Origin: Ceratothoa steindachneri
Lineage: Eukaryota > Arthropoda > Malacostraca > Isopoda > Cymothoidae
Direction of reading: 5' to 3'
DNA: 64,000 bases
NCBI GenBank assembly: GCA_963969495.1
Contig: OZ018333.1
Location: forward strand, 91,478,207 to 91,542,206
Shown: positions 21,901 to 32,392 of the stretch, piece after piece
How positions within the stretch are numbered: position 1 is the stretch's first letter
Layout of the letters: every line of letters starts with the position of its first letter
Translations under genes and position numbers: made by a program
The notes under the pieces: generated by a model
What the model saw: the letters and a program-made list of their open reading frames with translations, nothing else
What the model was told of the DNA's origin: nothing
Database searches by the model: none

Positions 21901-24900
21901 CTCGGACTTGTCTACCTGTAGTTAAGGATCCTCTGTCGAGAATCTGTAAAGTGGTCCATGCCTCCATACCGTCCCATTTCCATTTAACTTCAATGTACTT
22001 CATGCTGAAATTGCTAAAAAGAAATCCCCCTTTTCTTAAACACCTAATTAAGTAGAGAAAACGGTAACCCTGGCCTTAAGAAACACTGATGCGTCTGCTA
22101 TCGATAGACATGGATTGACAATCTCAAGGATTTCCATTGTTTAAAATATTGGCTCACATATGTCAATCAGGGAATGGTATGTAGCATAAATACGTACAGT
22201 CTCTTAGCTATCATCACGAGATTTCACTGAAGAAAGATATAGAGTCTTCCTCACTTCTTCGGAACCTTTTGGTTTCATTATTTTGCCAAGCTTATTAATG
22301 TTGCTCACCCTCAGGAATTCCTTGCCGTAGTTGAAGTATATCATTGAATAGACATATCTCTCCACTCCTCCGCCTGGAGCAGCTCTTTTCCAGATGAGAT
22401 TGTGCTGGTGGAGACATCCATCTTGCCTAAAAAAGGAAAAACTGAACGAAAGGCCTCTTTTATTTATTTGTTTGCATCTTTAAACAAATTAATAATAAAG
22501 ATTCCGGATAAAAGATTGAATAATTAAGAAGCTTCGTCTTGCCAATTACCAGCCAATCACGGTATTTGGAAATGGTTCTTTATAGGTAATATAAAAAATA
22601 ACCCTTGGCAACTCTGTTGGGGCTCTAAAGGTCACTTTTTAGATTTCCATTTTAGAATTGATTGCTAAAATAGATCATAATTTTAATCTTTATCAGGAGT
22701 AAATAGTTACGGGCCCCTAAAAATTAGTAAAACAAAAGAATTTATTAGAGCTAATTTAGATTGAGAAAAAAAGAATCGTGAGAATTTTTTTCCTCTATTT
22801 AAAAAGAATTCAGATGAAAGTTTTTTTCTGGTCTTTGGCCTAGAAAATAAGTATTGGTGTGAAAAAATAGACCAAGAGCATATTATTTATTTCTAAGAGT
22901 TGCTTTAGAATTTGAAAATTCAAGATTGAGAAAGTATGGAATAAACTATGGAAAAAGTATACGAAGAATTATTTAAAGATAAGATTATTAATAAAATTTT
23001 AGAAAAAAATAAAGATTACAATCACAAAAGAGAAAATCTAAAAAGAAGTTATTAAAAAATATAGTGAAAATTTTCTACTGGGGAAAGATATAGAAAAAGA
23101 AGAAAGTAATAAATATATTTCAGAAGAATTTGACACTAGACATATGAACGTTAACTGCTCAAATCGATCCTGAAATAGAACAGATACCTTTACCTTCTAC
23201 AAACCGAAGGTCTGCCTGCGAATCGCAAGCTCCTTGTAAATATTTTCTATTATTACAAAACCTTTTCTGAATAGCAGAATACAAGTATGGCTTAGAAAAG
23301 AAATAGAAACATAGATTAGGCTGAAAGGGTTAAAAACAGCATTTAATACACAACATTGGACACGCTATTTGACATAAGCAACCTCCCGTTCCTTTGGGCA
23401 AATACATTGATTAAGGTATCTATTCTAACATCAATTTCATTGTGTGTATCGATCAGGGCCAGGCCGTTGAAGCCTTCTTGACCTCTACTATTCCTTAAGG
23501 ATGTTTTGAGTCTTTCAGGCTCGAAACTGAACGTTCAGCCTCCGCATTCGAGACTGGGACAGTGATTAGACCTTGAAAGAGCGTAGCCAGATTTGGATAC
23601 ATTCGGGTCTGGTCTTGACCAAGAGCATCTCCAACGGAGTCAAACTTGCTTGTTGAAGAAAAACAGAGCTTTACTTCCGCCTTGATGTGGCTTAAGGCCT
23701 CGATATCAGCGTTGTAGACTGGTGCCGCCTCCAACATCTCTGTGGACGCCGCGCAGAGCAAATGTGATGTTGAAAATGACCGGGAAAGTGTCGTCCCCCA
23801 ACCAGCTCTGCAGCTCAGTAAACACCTGGTCAATTAGCGGGACATAGACATATCGGCAGTAATATTCCTTCGTTGGCTGGTAGGTTACGTTCGTTTGTTG
23901 CGTTTGCCGCCTACAAACTCGAGGTACAGGAAGAGTGTCATGTGACGAACCGATCTCGTGAAGGAGCTCGTCAGCATTCTTTAAGACTTCGTGGAAGCTG
24001 GTCAGTGTATATTTTCGGGTCCTATTTAGATTCGTCTTCACTTCAGCAATCGTGCGGATATTGACCGTAGGAAACTACAGGGCTCGGCTTGGCTCGGCTC
24101 GGCTCCAAGGTGTGAGCTAAATCCAACTCTGTTAAAACATAGCCAATCAGAAAGCACGGCGGCTTTTGGACTACGATCAGTAATGGTCCCGCCGTCACCT
24201 GCAAAATTGCAGTCATCCTCGATGACAATAACCGACAGGAGTTCGATGATAACAATGATTGAATCATGTCATTGTAGGGGACGCTTAATGAAGTCGCTTC
24301 GCTTGTCACTGTTGGCTAATGAGAGGAAAGATGTGGGAGGGGGCTTCAACCCCCTCAGCCTCCTCAGCGCCCTCTGAATCAGTGCATGGAAACGGAAATG
24401 GATTGGAATGCCACTCATTTCGCCTCCTTCCAACTATACCGTTCTACGCGAAAGAAATAATTGGAGGCGCCTGGAAGAGCAGGTTTGAGGTCTAGCCCAC
24501 TGAGGAACCATGCACCAGAGACACTTTAAAATGGGCAGAACTTCAACCGTTGGAGAGGGGAGGGACCCTTTTCCTCAGGACTACATCGGAAAGTAACCGG
24601 GGTATCTGTGGACGCCGGTAGCAGTTATGATACTCAAACTCTCGAAGGAAGTTAAATATTTTCGGATTGCTGTAGGAGGTTTTCATCTTTAAGAGGAAAT
24701 CTTTGGTGTTTTAGATGCGAGGATTTCTGCAAAATCAAAGACCTACTTTGGAGATGGTGGAAGAAAATTGCAAGGAAGATGGCAACTATCCATTATGTAT
24801 CAATAAAGGAAGCAAATTTTTGCATTTTCCTACCACTTAGCATTAATTTTGTTTGGTTTCTTGAATAAAGTTTATTTACCGTACCAAACATTTTTCACAA

Positions 24901-27900
24901 TCCTGTATTTCATTACCTAAAAATTGATTCTCAGAATAAAGTAGTGTAAATCCAGAAATGCGAGTCTATTTGAGCGGTAATAACTTGAACACCCGCCTTT
25001 GGAAAAAGATCCCACCTCAGAACATGGACATTGTTAACTTCTCTCCCCTTATTTATGAGATAAGAAGAGACTTTGGAAACCAGCCTTGTTGATCTTAAAC
25101 AAAGAGAAGCAAGTACTCGATATCACAGAAGTGGGGTGGTCGGTTCAGATTTATTGCTCGCAGAATATTTTATCAAGTAGTCCGGATTATTCTTACGGAA
25201 GTAGTCTTTAAACTCTTATTGCTCCAGTTGATAGCTTTGTTCCCCCCCCCCCCGCCCCATTAAGGACACCTATTCCTCACCTCAATCCTTCCCCGTCGTA
25301 GGGTTCACGCTTGATCACTTCTCTCTCGAGAACACTCTTTGCCTCTTGGTCGAAGTTGCACAAATTATCCTCCAGGAAATTAACCACCAGAGCGAGGAAT
25401 AGCCGCGGTGCCATGTTCCCTCCTGAGAATATCAAGTGAGGGTGAGTGGTACAAGAAAGGATGTCAGCTAATGTTTATCCATGGGTGAGAGGAAAGGAGG
25501 GATAGATAAGACAAGTTAGTTAAAAAGAGATTCTTCGATAACTTCAAGATTTGGTTTTGTTCAAAGAAAATTCTAGTTAGTAAAAAAAAGAACCAAAATA
25601 GCCATACTCAAATGCATATTTCGGTCGCCCTTCAAACACAATCTTATGGAAATATCAAAGAGTACGGGGCAGTATTACCCTGAGAACACCGCCACATACA
25701 CAAAAACAAACTTGCCTCACCAACCAAGCCAAGCCTTTAGGTCAAAATCAGAGACATAATTTAGTTATCTGCCAAGACTGAAACAGAGTCAAGGGAAAAA
25801 GTCTATAAAGTTTCAGTACTTTTCCACAATGAGGTCGACAAACACTGCGTGTACGTGTTTGTATACGCCTCAAACATAGAGAGTCGGATACTTCTACAAA
25901 CCTGACATCCGCCCTGTTTGATCGCTCAAGTCCCAGACTGATCCGTTCTTGGTTTGTGTAAAATACCTGAAAAATACCACGATGTCAAGATCCGTGTGGA
26001 TCGATTTATTGTGCCCAAATGTTTTATCCTGAGTCACAGATGGGAGTGATAGACAATCTCCTTTCCCTCCTCTGTTCAACTTAGTCCACGAGTGCATTTC
26101 TTATTTAATTGAAGTGTCAAATAAATAACTGATGGGAAGAATGCGGCCATCGGTAGAAATGACTTCTTCTTAAAGGCAGTAAAAAGGACATCTCGCGGCA
26201 ATGCAGGGATCACTTGACTTTTGTGCGTCTCGCATATTGTGATTGTTGGGTGTTTGCATTTGTATTTTACATTTTAATTACGTTAGGACATGCAACTGTA
26301 TTTCAATACCTAAATGAGCGCTACCTTACGTCTCCTAATTAAATACTACTGGTCCAGATGGAGCATGGTTATCAAGAGATGACTGATTCAACCATACCTT
26401 CCGATGTATTTGGTTTTCACCTGTGGAGTGACGTCATTCCTCGCCAAGAAGATCGGCGCCCACATCTTTTCGGGGACTCCGATCACATGATCCCACCAGT
26501 TGGAGCCTGGAATTAAGTGACACAGGTCCAGCAGTCAACAAGGACGGTTATTTGTGACGTTACCAAATAAATTTATTAGCGCCACCCATCCCTTCCATTT
26601 GGAAGAGATCTACTTACAGGATAATGAAACCAGCATAAAAATCGGAATGACAATCACAACTAACATCCAGGGGACGAGGATCAGCTTCAGGGGATGAAGA
26701 TGGGTGTGGGTAAGAATGATACTAGTGTGTTTGCCACCGACCATAGGCGTTTGGAGCCCAACTGTAGCTAGAAGGAGTTCCACCCGGTCAACCTCAGGGG
26801 AGTAGGGAATATTTACCCCTTTTAGGCATGAAAGTGATGCGTAAATGGGAGAAGTTAAAGAGGGCAGTGTTGTAAATTACTGTGTGAGTGATGAGCTACG
26901 AATATGAAGGTGTCTGCGTAGATGCGCGAAACAGGGCGCTCCGCCGTGATTGGCGGGAGTTTCCTACAGCGCGAAAGTTCTTATGGCCGCTCGCACCCGG
27001 AATGACCCCGGCAGAGATGTTGCTGAGTGTGTTGGGGCAGAGATGTTGTGGGTGAGAAATATTAGTGTGCAAATGTTTGTTTCCTTTATATGGTCGTGTC
27101 TTTTGGAAGGGTGTTAAATGGGTTACTTATTTGTTTCCTGGTTGGGGCAGATAAGGAGGGGCACGCACCCTAGGAGTGAACTGTTGCCTATCGAAGATAA
27201 AATTCAAGGCGATTTTTTTCTCCCTTTAATTTGAGTTGGATAAAAATACAGAGCTAACTTGACCCTTCTCCTTAACTCGTGTGTGTTGTCCTAAGAAGCA
27301 AAGGTTCCTTGATTGATCCTGTACCTATTTATGTCTTCGTCGGGGTCACGAATCGAGGTCGTAGGAAACAGAACAATGCATCAGTCTCCTTACTTGTTAG
27401 GGATTGCGTCTTGGTAGGATCTGCTAAGTAGTCGATAGAGGCAATTGCTTCTGGTGCGAATGGGTTCCCAGCATTGATATCTTTGATGAAGATTGCCCCC
27501 AGTCGAGTACCGTGGACTTTGAAGTCATTTTCCGACCCATACTAAAAGAAAAGTTGTAGTTGGGGGTCATTGTCATATTTATACGATGCTCAGTCATTTG
27601 AATTGCTAGCAAGAAAAAAAGGCACTGTTATAATTAAAAATGCTCAGCCACTTTAGTTCCTGAAGGTGAACTCAGTCCTGAGGGAGGTCTAGGCATCCTT
27701 CAAGATAAAATTGTTCGTATCTGTGGTTTGAGTAATTGGAAACCCCAAAACATTATTAAAAAACATCTCCAGGAATAACACATAATACAAATCTAGTAAA
27801 TAAAAATATTAAAAATAAAAAATTGATAAACGGATGAAACCAATAATTCTCCACATGGGAAAATGTTTTGTGTGTCAGTGCAAGAGTTTTTATTGATGTC

Positions 27901-28146
27901 GTCAGAATTACAATGACCATTAATAATGGGGTGATTTTTGTAACATATCAAAGGACAATTGTTGAATGAACCTACCGTCAAATCTGGGAATCTCCCTGAT
28001 GGATCCATTTTAGGATATTTTGTAGGATCTTCACCTTTCAGTAGATCCTTAGCGTACTCTAAAAGTCGGTCTTCGATGGTGGTCGAGGTAAGCGGAGGAC
28101 ATACACCCCAAATTAAAATTTGGGATGGAAGAACTAAAATAACCAT
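18773..28146 (-). CDS. Secreted polysaccharide lyase family 8 (hyaluronate/chondroitin-type lyase), 13 exons
   Basis: Coding exons (minus): 28146-27976, 27541-27394, 26506-26398, 25966-25902, 25422-25281, 22426-22309, 21811-21655, 21423-21258, 21100-20980, 20832-20704, 20384-20148, 19826-19600, 18965-18773. All introns are GT-AG, all phases match, and the total is 1983 nt (660 residues). Residues 1-17 form a signal peptide. PL8 landmarks: NWWD (109-112), GN (Asn167), DG-x4-H (His220), YG (Tyr245), GR (Arg299), EN-x-KG (Glu392), then the beta-sandwich region with FVGGV, SWFF, TTLNQ and LDHG. PL8 enzymes cleave hyaluronan, chondroitin or xanthan by beta-elimination using Asn, His, Tyr, Arg and Glu; all have candidates here. 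The second Arg after GR is Ser303, and the His-Tyr spacing is longer than in bacterial enzymes. The substrate is unknown. The family call is strong; activity is inferred. Confidence 0.88.
19600..19826 (-). CDS. PL8 exon 12
   Basis: Acceptor AATCCACAG, donor CTACAG|GTAGGT. Encodes VVYVGSHAAW and HHDSVGYVPL, the H-x-D-G/S-x-G-Y block. A run of about 30 polar residues between them is longer than in typical bacterial members. Confidence 0.85.
20148..20384 (-). CDS. PL8 exon 11
   Basis: Acceptor TTCTCATAG, donor AATCAG|GTCAAG. Encodes NNGDFVGGVSNDREGF, KKSWFFTDSVILCIGSDI and EPVITTLNQ, the most recognisable beta-sandwich signature of PL8. Confidence 0.9.
20704..20832 (-). CDS. PL8 exon 10
   Basis: Acceptor TTGTTTCAG, donor CCAGAA|GTAATT, phase 0 on both sides. 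Encodes GDGFLSLMVTGDEF and VYDWARIPGVSC, matching the PL8 block DG...Y...W...DW-x-R-x-PG-T. Confidence 0.88.
20980..21100 (-). CDS. PL8 exon 9 (catalytic Glu)
   Basis: Acceptor CCATTTCAG, donor TTTGAG|GTTATT. Encodes DMMAHQRSRYMSTLRLLSTR and TRENNKGYF, the PL8 block D-x4-H-R and S-x-R followed by the EN-x-KG motif, with Glu392 as the catalytic-site Glu. Confidence 0.9.
21258..21423 (-). CDS. PL8 exon 8
   Basis: Acceptor ATCTCACAG, donor TTCGT|GTAAGT. Encodes the linker between toroid and beta-sandwich, from NRVTKYVG to ALEGNRHFF, joined in phase to exon 9 as HFFVSDMMAHQR. Confidence 0.85.
21655..21811 (-). CDS. PL8 exon 7 (catalytic Arg)
   Basis: Acceptor CACTTTCAG, donor GACTCAG|GTACTC. 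Encodes the toroid end FLECQQWLYRHHTV and TGRFIDS. Arg299 matches the conserved GR; the residue four further on, usually a second Arg, is Ser. Confidence 0.88.
22309..22426 (-). CDS. PL8 exon 6 (catalytic His and Tyr)
   Basis: Acceptor CCTTTTTTAG, donor CTGAGG|GTGAGC, phase 0 out. Encodes RQDGCLHQHNLIWK and SMIYFNYGKEFLR. His220 aligns with the catalytic His and Tyr245 with the catalytic Tyr. The loop between them is about 25 residues, longer than the usual 8-9. Confidence 0.88.
22705..23150 (+). other. AT-rich coding-like patch with TGA at Trp-like positions (PL8 intron 5)
   Basis: From 22705 a 63-codon + strand frame is open except for one TGA (22762-22764). It contains NRENFFPLFKKNSDES and LENKYWCEKIDQEH. 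A second stretch, MEKVYEELFKDKIINKILEK, starts near 22949. Codon third positions are almost all A or T. TAA and TAG codons also occur, so it is not a working gene. It looks like a relic of a low-GC foreign sequence; the source is unknown. Confidence 0.3.
23300..24062 (-). pseudogene. hAT transposase relic in PL8 intron 5
   Basis: Minus-strand text contains KEYYCRYVYVPLIDQVFTEL, then after shifts LFQGLITVPVSNAEAERSVS, the C-terminal dimerisation block of hAT transposases (ZMYM1-like type), and GQEGFNGLALIDTHNEID. It lies between PL8 exons 5 and 6 in the same orientation. A CTCGG-type short tandem repeat at 24080-24107 may mark its 5' end. Confidence 0.8.
25281..25422 (-). CDS. PL8 exon 5 (catalytic Asn)
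   Basis: Acceptor ATTCTCAG, donor TTGAG|GTGAGG. Completes TGRMSGGN (Asn167, equivalent to the GAN-R/K Asn of PL8) and continues as a toroid helix, LFLALVVNFLED. Ends in YDGEGLR, just before the catalytic His exon. Confidence 0.88.
25902..25966 (-). CDS. PL8 exon 4
   Basis: A 65-nt exon, acceptor ATTTTTCAG, donor TGTCAG|GTTTGT. Encodes NGSVWDLSDQTGRMSG, leading into the conserved Asn motif, with matching phase on both sides. Confidence 0.85.
26398..26506 (-). CDS. PL8 exon 3 (NWWD motif)
   Basis: Acceptor AATTCCAG, donor GGAAG|GTATGG. Encodes SNWWDHVIGVPEKMW, the highly conserved N-W-W-x-x-x-I-G-x-P block of PL8. The split Ser codon joins exons 2 and 3 correctly. Confidence 0.9.
27394..27541 (-). 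CDS. PL8 exon 2
   Basis: Acceptor TTCTTTTAG, donor ACAA|GTAAGG, phase 0 in and phase 1 out. Encodes residues 58-106 with RLGAIFIKDINAGNPF and AIASIDYLAD, typical of the first toroid helices of PL8. Confidence 0.85.
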
Positions 28147-28167
28147 CAAAGTGGTTAATGCTTGTAT
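27976..28167 (-). CDS. PL8 exon 1 (start codon and signal peptide)
   Basis: An acceptor (TGTTTTCAG) precedes 28167. The first good ATG is 28146-28144 and starts MVILVLPSQILIWGVC, a signal peptide. The exon ends in GRFPDLT with donor ACG|GTAGGT, phase 0. An upstream non-coding exon is likely because of the acceptor. Confidence 0.75.
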
Positions 28168-28872
28168 CTGAAAACAAAAAATGTATAAATAAAAACAAAT
28201 GGCAACAAACACATTACTTCTAATCAGCAGAACAGGACATAAACTCGTGTGCATTTTCGATACATCGGCATTTTGGAACATATTAGAAACCACATACGCA
28301 GCAGTACTTTATGTAGGAGGTTTCGGCTACGAACACACACCACTTGGACAGTGTGGACCAGTAACTGTATGACGCTTATACATCCAACCCCTTCAATTCA
28401 TTTGCACGAGCCTAAACAACGTCTCGTTGGATCTCTTCTTCCGCGTTCAACGGCAGACGTGTTTCTCTTAGCTTTAGCAATTTTATATAAAATAATCCTA
28501 CCATAACCAGTGCTCTTTGGATACCTCCACCCCATAAGAGCAGATGTGTACTTACTGAATAGTTTTTCATCCTGAGGCGTGTAGGCTTTAGGATGGGTGC
28601 ACGGAATTGTGGGTCGGTATTAATATTTCCCTTCGACACTGATTATGATCGTCCACAGACCAACAATCAATAGTTAGACGGCTGATCAAAATGTCTCTAT
28701 GGGCGAAAGGAACAAAATTAAGAGTCGTTCTATGGATTCCTGTCCTTCTAAAAGGTCCGTTCTACGAGTACTCTATGTGGGGGATAGGGCCAATATATTA
28801 AAGGACCAATTCTGGCACTAGTTCCTGGCCACTGCTTTCCCTACGCCGCAATGGCCAAAAGCATTCAAGTTG
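28168..28872. other. PL8 upstream region; no promoter element confirmed
   Basis: Holds the presumed 5' untranslated exon(s) and promoter of the PL8 gene. I find no convincing TATA box or coding exon. The short frames here are not supported. Confidence 0.4.
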
Positions 28873-28988
28873 AATTGCGGAAAAGAGGATGATTGCGGAG
28901 AAGATAATTGCAGAAAAGAGGATGATTGCGGAGAAGAAGATAATTGCAGAAAAGAGGATGATTGCAAAGAAGAGGATAATTGCGAAAT
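28873..28988. repeat. 18-bp-type minisatellite
   Basis: Six alternating units of GAGGATGATTGCGGAGAA and GAAGATAATTGCAGAAAA type in tandem. Read on the + strand they encode a Cys-(Gly/Arg)-Lys-Glu-Asp repeat. Confidence 0.85.
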
Positions 28989-28989
28989 A

Positions 28990-29112
28990 CAGGCTGCCCC
29001 CCCAAAAAAGACAGGGCGAGATTTAAATAGGCTTCATTTCTTAATTGTCGAATTAAGAATTAAAGCCTATTGAAATTGGGGGCCAGATTTTTTTTAGAGG
29101 GGTGTCACCCTG
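28990..29112. mobile_element. Small palindromic MITE-like element
   Basis: About 60-nt imperfect inverted arms meet at TTAATTGTCGAATTAA. The ends read CAGGCTGCCCCCC on the left and CAGGGTGACACCCC (reverse complement) on the right. The size and foldback structure suit a non-autonomous DNA transposon. No clear target duplication was seen. Confidence 0.55.
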
Positions 29113-29175
29113 GAACACGTAAAGATCAAATGGAAACAATTCGGCCCTTTTGAAAACCTTAACCAAAGGGGATCT

Positions 29176-29220
29176 CACTAAAACTCCCCCATCCATTATG
29201 GGGGGGAGGGAGTTTTAGTG
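29176..29220. repeat. Strong hairpin with C-rich/G-rich stem
   Basis: CACTAAAACTCCCCC pairs with the segment ending GGAGTTTTAGTG at 29220, around a short ATCCATTAT loop. Confidence 0.8.
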
Positions 29221-29654
29221 AAAACTATCCTCCAACTCCTTCTCGGTGATCCCTTTCTCTCTCACACACATTCACACAATCAACTTACCTCGTTACCTGG
29301 TCTTTCATCCCATTTCTCACCTCACCCTCCTACATCTTCCTCACAAGTTCAATCTCCTTCATTATCTGCATATACCCATAGCACATCAGAACACTTTACT
29401 TCACTGTATTCACACCAGAAACAACTCTTATCAAGTCGTTCTTCTGTCTAACCACCTTTCGCACACCTAAACATTACTTTCAAGTCGTCCATTTGCGCTA
29501 CATATTTCCGTCTCCTTCCATACTGCAGTCTTCCTCTCATACGCCCACTTTGGCACACCAACACACTCTCATCCAGCCTTCTGCACATGCAATATTCAAG
29601 CCCTCACAAATCACTACTTTCCTTCTCCTTCCAGACCATAGTCTCTCTACCATG

Positions 29655-29946
29655 AGCAGGTCAACGGTCCTAAGTACAGGACCAAATTAACTAAAAAATG
29701 GTTTAAGAATGAATAAATAAATTCCTTCCATGCCCAAGTCGTTCGCCACACTTCAATCGTATTGAGAATTTGTGGCGAATACTGAAGGCTGCAATGAGAA
29801 AGAGAAAACCACAGAACTTTGTTTGCCTCTTTGGCGGATATTGTGTGGAAGAGTGGAACCAAATATCAAGAAATGATTGCGGAAAGCTAATATCAACCTA
29901 TGAGAATCGTTTTATTGTAAACAAAGGTTACGCCACGATATATTAA
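29655..29946 (+). pseudogene. Tc1-like transposase C-terminal relic
   Basis: Text reads KYRTKLTKKWFKNE, then after a shift RSPHFNRIENLWRILK, KRKPQNF and GYATIY before a stop at 29944-29946. This is the Tc1/mariner pattern N-x-PK...W...SPDLNPIENLW...K-x-I...KGY. In place of the final DDE-region Asp of SPDLN there is SPHFN. The N-terminus and terminal inverted repeats were not found. Confidence 0.8.
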
Positions 29947-30154
29947 AAGACTGAAATAATAATAGTTAAATATTTTTCTCACCTGCTATATTTTGTCTAT
30001 TAGCGATTGTTGTCATATACAAATAAAATCTATCTTATGTGTATTTATTCTGTTAAATATACCTTTACTGCGTTTCCTGTTACTTATATAACCAGAGGAA
30101 AGTAAGGACTATTGAAAAATATTGAAATTTAAGTGTGCAAATACTTGTGTCACT

Positions 30155-30432
<278 letters not shown>

Positions 30433-31002
30433 TGAGGGAAAGATACCTCCCAAAATATTCTAGAATATTGATAGTAATCCCCACTCAGAGATATAGAAAG
30501 GCTTTGGTTAAGGGCCTAACTGACCTACAAGTTGGTCGGTTTAGAAAATGCTCCCTTTGAACGTTAATAATAATAATAATAGGCCTCAGTTGAGACAATG
30601 AAAAGAGGCCTATCATTCATTTGTCAGCAAAATCTTAATTACTTAGAAACGCCACCTAAAGAGGCAGGTTCCAGGTAAAAGGAGGACTTATTATCATCTA
30701 CATGATTTTATTGAAAAGAACAAATAAATGAGTGTTTGTGTGTGAGTGAACTGTGTATGTTTATGTGCGAGATATGAAGAAATGCAAGCAGTGGAATGTA
30801 GCAAAAATAGTAATAGTGACTGAGAATCTAAAAGAAGTTCGTTAGCACTTCATCAACGATCAACGATCAACGATGAAAAAAGGTAGAAAGTGTGTAAGAT
30901 TAGAGAGGATAGGTAGAAGAGGTGTATAATAGAGAGAGAATAGTTGTGCCAGGTTGTCTGGCTACCTCAGTCGTTTATATCTTTATTAGCTGTAGTTATT
31001 AT

Positions 31003-32308
31003 TGTGATAGAACGGTCTGAGGCCGCTTAATTTCAGCCGCTATCACATGTTTAGAAACACATGGCTACCCACGCGCATCTGCGAGAGGAAGCAGAGCGCG
31101 TTATCGCCCACCTTAGCCAATATTTAATCAAGGAGGTTCATTCCCCCGTTTCGCCTCCATACGTCGATCTGGCTAGATTGAGTTAGGCTTATGGTATTTT
31201 CCCAGGCGCGACCGGGGCATTCCCCCGAAGCCTCCCACTCAATTGTCCCCTAAGCCAAGGGGATGGCTTCGACTATTTATATCAAAGCTTTCCCGATTGA
31301 AGCAGATCAGATCAGATCCAGATTATCTTCGCGAGGCATCACGCCGATCCGGTCTTCCTTGAGCACAATAGGAACTCTCTACCTCGAGAACCACCTTATT
31401 TGTCCAGAAGAGGACAATATTTCTTGAGTGCCAAGGTTCGAGCCTTCCAGACGCCAAGTCAACAAGGCCCCCCTGTTGTTCAGGAATAGAACAACGTTAG
31501 AACAGCCATTGTTCTTTGAGCCCGTTAACAAGGGACGGTTCTCGCCCCCCCCCCCTGTTTTTCAGAAAGAAAGCAACGTTAGAACAGCCATTGTTCTTCA
31601 AGCCCGTTCGTCAAGAAACGGTTCTCATTCCCAAGACATCACGTCAGGATAATTTAATTCCCCCTTTTTAATGTTCTTCAAGAGAATGATTGGTTTCAAC
31701 GATAACCTCCATTGTTCATCTAGAACATCCCCGATTTGCTGTCACAAAGATCGCTCGTGCTTCCGAGCCCCACTTCGCTCTCCCTCTTCGAAGACAGTCC
31801 TTCCCCTTCGCTAAGGACAACCCCTCGAAGAACCCTTCCGCTGGAAATCGCCAGTGAACCGAAGATTACTTCGCATCGTCTTTCTCTGCACAACAACTTT
31901 GTAATTACGTAAGCTGAGCATTACCTTTAATTATCTAACCTTTTTATCAACTCTACCCTGTGCTTTAAATGGTTTAGCGAACCATCCCCCTCCCCTTTAA
32001 TTTTTATTTGTTTACCTTTTTAAATCTCTCCAAATCTTAATCCTCGGATTAGTCAGATTTTCCCATGACTCTTTCTATTCTCCGTTTATGTAAACATTTT
32101 CTTTTTGTGTGTTGTTGATAGTTTAATTAATAAAACTCTATTTTATTAATGATAGCCATATTATTATCCTTGAGCTCAGTTCCACTTCTTAAGCATATTG
32201 AAGATAAATAACCTCAGTCAATCAGATTACCGCGCACTCGAAATATTAGAATAATTCCCTCAACGAATAGTTATATATGGTATATCGTCGAGAGCCTATT
32301 CTACTACA
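31003..32308 (+). mobile_element. Solo LTR of the Ty3/Gypsy family at 43.8-50.0 kb
   Basis: Starts TGTGATAGAACG and ends CTACTACA, with a perfect 5-bp target duplication ATTAT at 30998-31002 and 32309-32313. It is a diverged + strand copy of the LTRs at 43803-45187 and 48662-50034 (which lie on the minus strand). Shared parts include the internal minisatellite and the 3' block GTATATCGTCG-AGAG. No internal region remains, so it arose by LTR-LTR recombination. Confidence 0.88.
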
Positions 32309-32392
32309 ATTATCACTAGTTTCTTATTGCTACATTCAAGCCTTTAAATTCTTGTAGGCCTCTTGATGGTTGGATGACTTTACTCATATTAA

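Noticed and set aside
21912..22004. Exon-like minus segment (MKYIEVKWKW...) with good splice sites between PL8 exons 6 and 7
   Set aside because: Its phases (1-base entry, phase 1 exit) fit neither neighbour, while exon 6 joins exon 7 directly in phase 0 and restores the PL8 pattern.
29218..29690. Ser/His/Leu-rich frames of 65-77 codons
   Set aside because: C/T-biased sequence gives such frames by chance; three overlap in different frames and none has motifs.
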